From Anaerolineae bacterium (GTDB lineage Bacteria > Chloroflexota > Anaerolineae > B4-G1 > DUEL01): a DNA stretch of 5,337 nucleotides. Location of the stretch: the NCBI GenBank assembly GCA_016926575.1, contig JAFGOJ010000124.1, forward strand, positions 1 through 5,337. The letters run 5' to 3'. Below the pieces are notes generated by a model. That model made no database searches. It was not told the DNA's origin and was given only the letters and a program-made list of their open reading frames with translations. Positions 5,283 through 5,337 of the stretch are shown in pieces (within the stretch, counting starts at the first letter, position 1; each line of letters starts with the position of its first letter). The translations under genes were made by a program, and so were the position numbers.

Positions 5283-5337
5283 CCGCTTGGCGCGTCGAAG
5301 GGAGAAGATGGCGGGTTTGCGGGCGGCTTCGCCGCCC
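5251..5337. mobile_element. Partial second copy of the palindromic element family (cut by window end)
   Basis: The last 22 bases (5316-5337) are identical to 3831-3852, the loop and central stem of the first element. Preceding them, GGAGAAGATGG (5301-5311) equals the reverse complement of 3862-3872 in the first element's right arm. Further left, GTAACTGCTCAG at 5251 matches the first element's right terminal repeat at 10 of 12 bases. The order end-arm-core is therefore conserved, with about 30 extra bases (the 5251-5282 hairpin and its flank) inserted. The expected mirror half and right-hand duplication lie outside the window, so the outer boundary at 5251 is provisional. Confidence 0.6.

Overview
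The window looks like ordinary high-GC chromosomal DNA from a free-living bacterium. It carries consensus-type sigma70/sigmaA promoters (TTGACA/TATAAT class), Shine-Dalgarno sites, GTG start use and an RNase J of Bacillus/Chloroflexota type. Gene style (RNase J as RNA-decay enzyme, a stand-alone TPR protein with a 40-residue period, palindromic intergenic elements) would suit Chloroflexota such as Anaerolineae or Caldilineae. That taxonomic guess is inference only; no marker in the window settles it.

Layout. (1) Positions 1-190: a compact tRNA-Asn(GTT) unit with a near-perfect promoter, the tRNA and an intrinsic terminator. (2) 211-633: a small unrecognised reading frame starting just behind that terminator. 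It is split by one in-frame TGA at 460-462 but continues with coding-like sequence to 633; it is either two small genes, a decayed gene or a read-through case. (3) 723-3580, minus strand: a two-gene operon, ribonuclease J (551 aa with the corrected start) followed after 5 nt by a GT4-type glycosyltransferase (398 aa). (4) 3581-3920: a divergent control region. The rnj promoter fires to the left, followed by a leader with a perfect 10-bp hairpin just upstream of the Shine-Dalgarno site. A second strong promoter fires to the right. (5) 3802-3892: a 91-bp palindromic element with 12-bp terminal inverted repeats (11/12 identical) and an exact 8-bp target duplication. This is a MITE that has landed between the right-hand promoter and its gene. 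(6) 3921-5222, plus strand: a 433-aa protein made almost entirely of tetratricopeptide repeats. (7) 5251-5337: the left part of a second, longer member of the same palindromic family, running off the window end.

The most notable finding is the MITE pair flanking the TPR gene. The first copy can be removed on paper to restore a plausible short leader, its ends and duplication length point to IS66-type mobilisation, and it places a very stable hairpin in the 5' UTR. The second is the RNase J leader hairpin, a candidate autoregulatory or stability element. I see no CRISPR array, phage gene, toxin-antitoxin pair or recognisable defence system.
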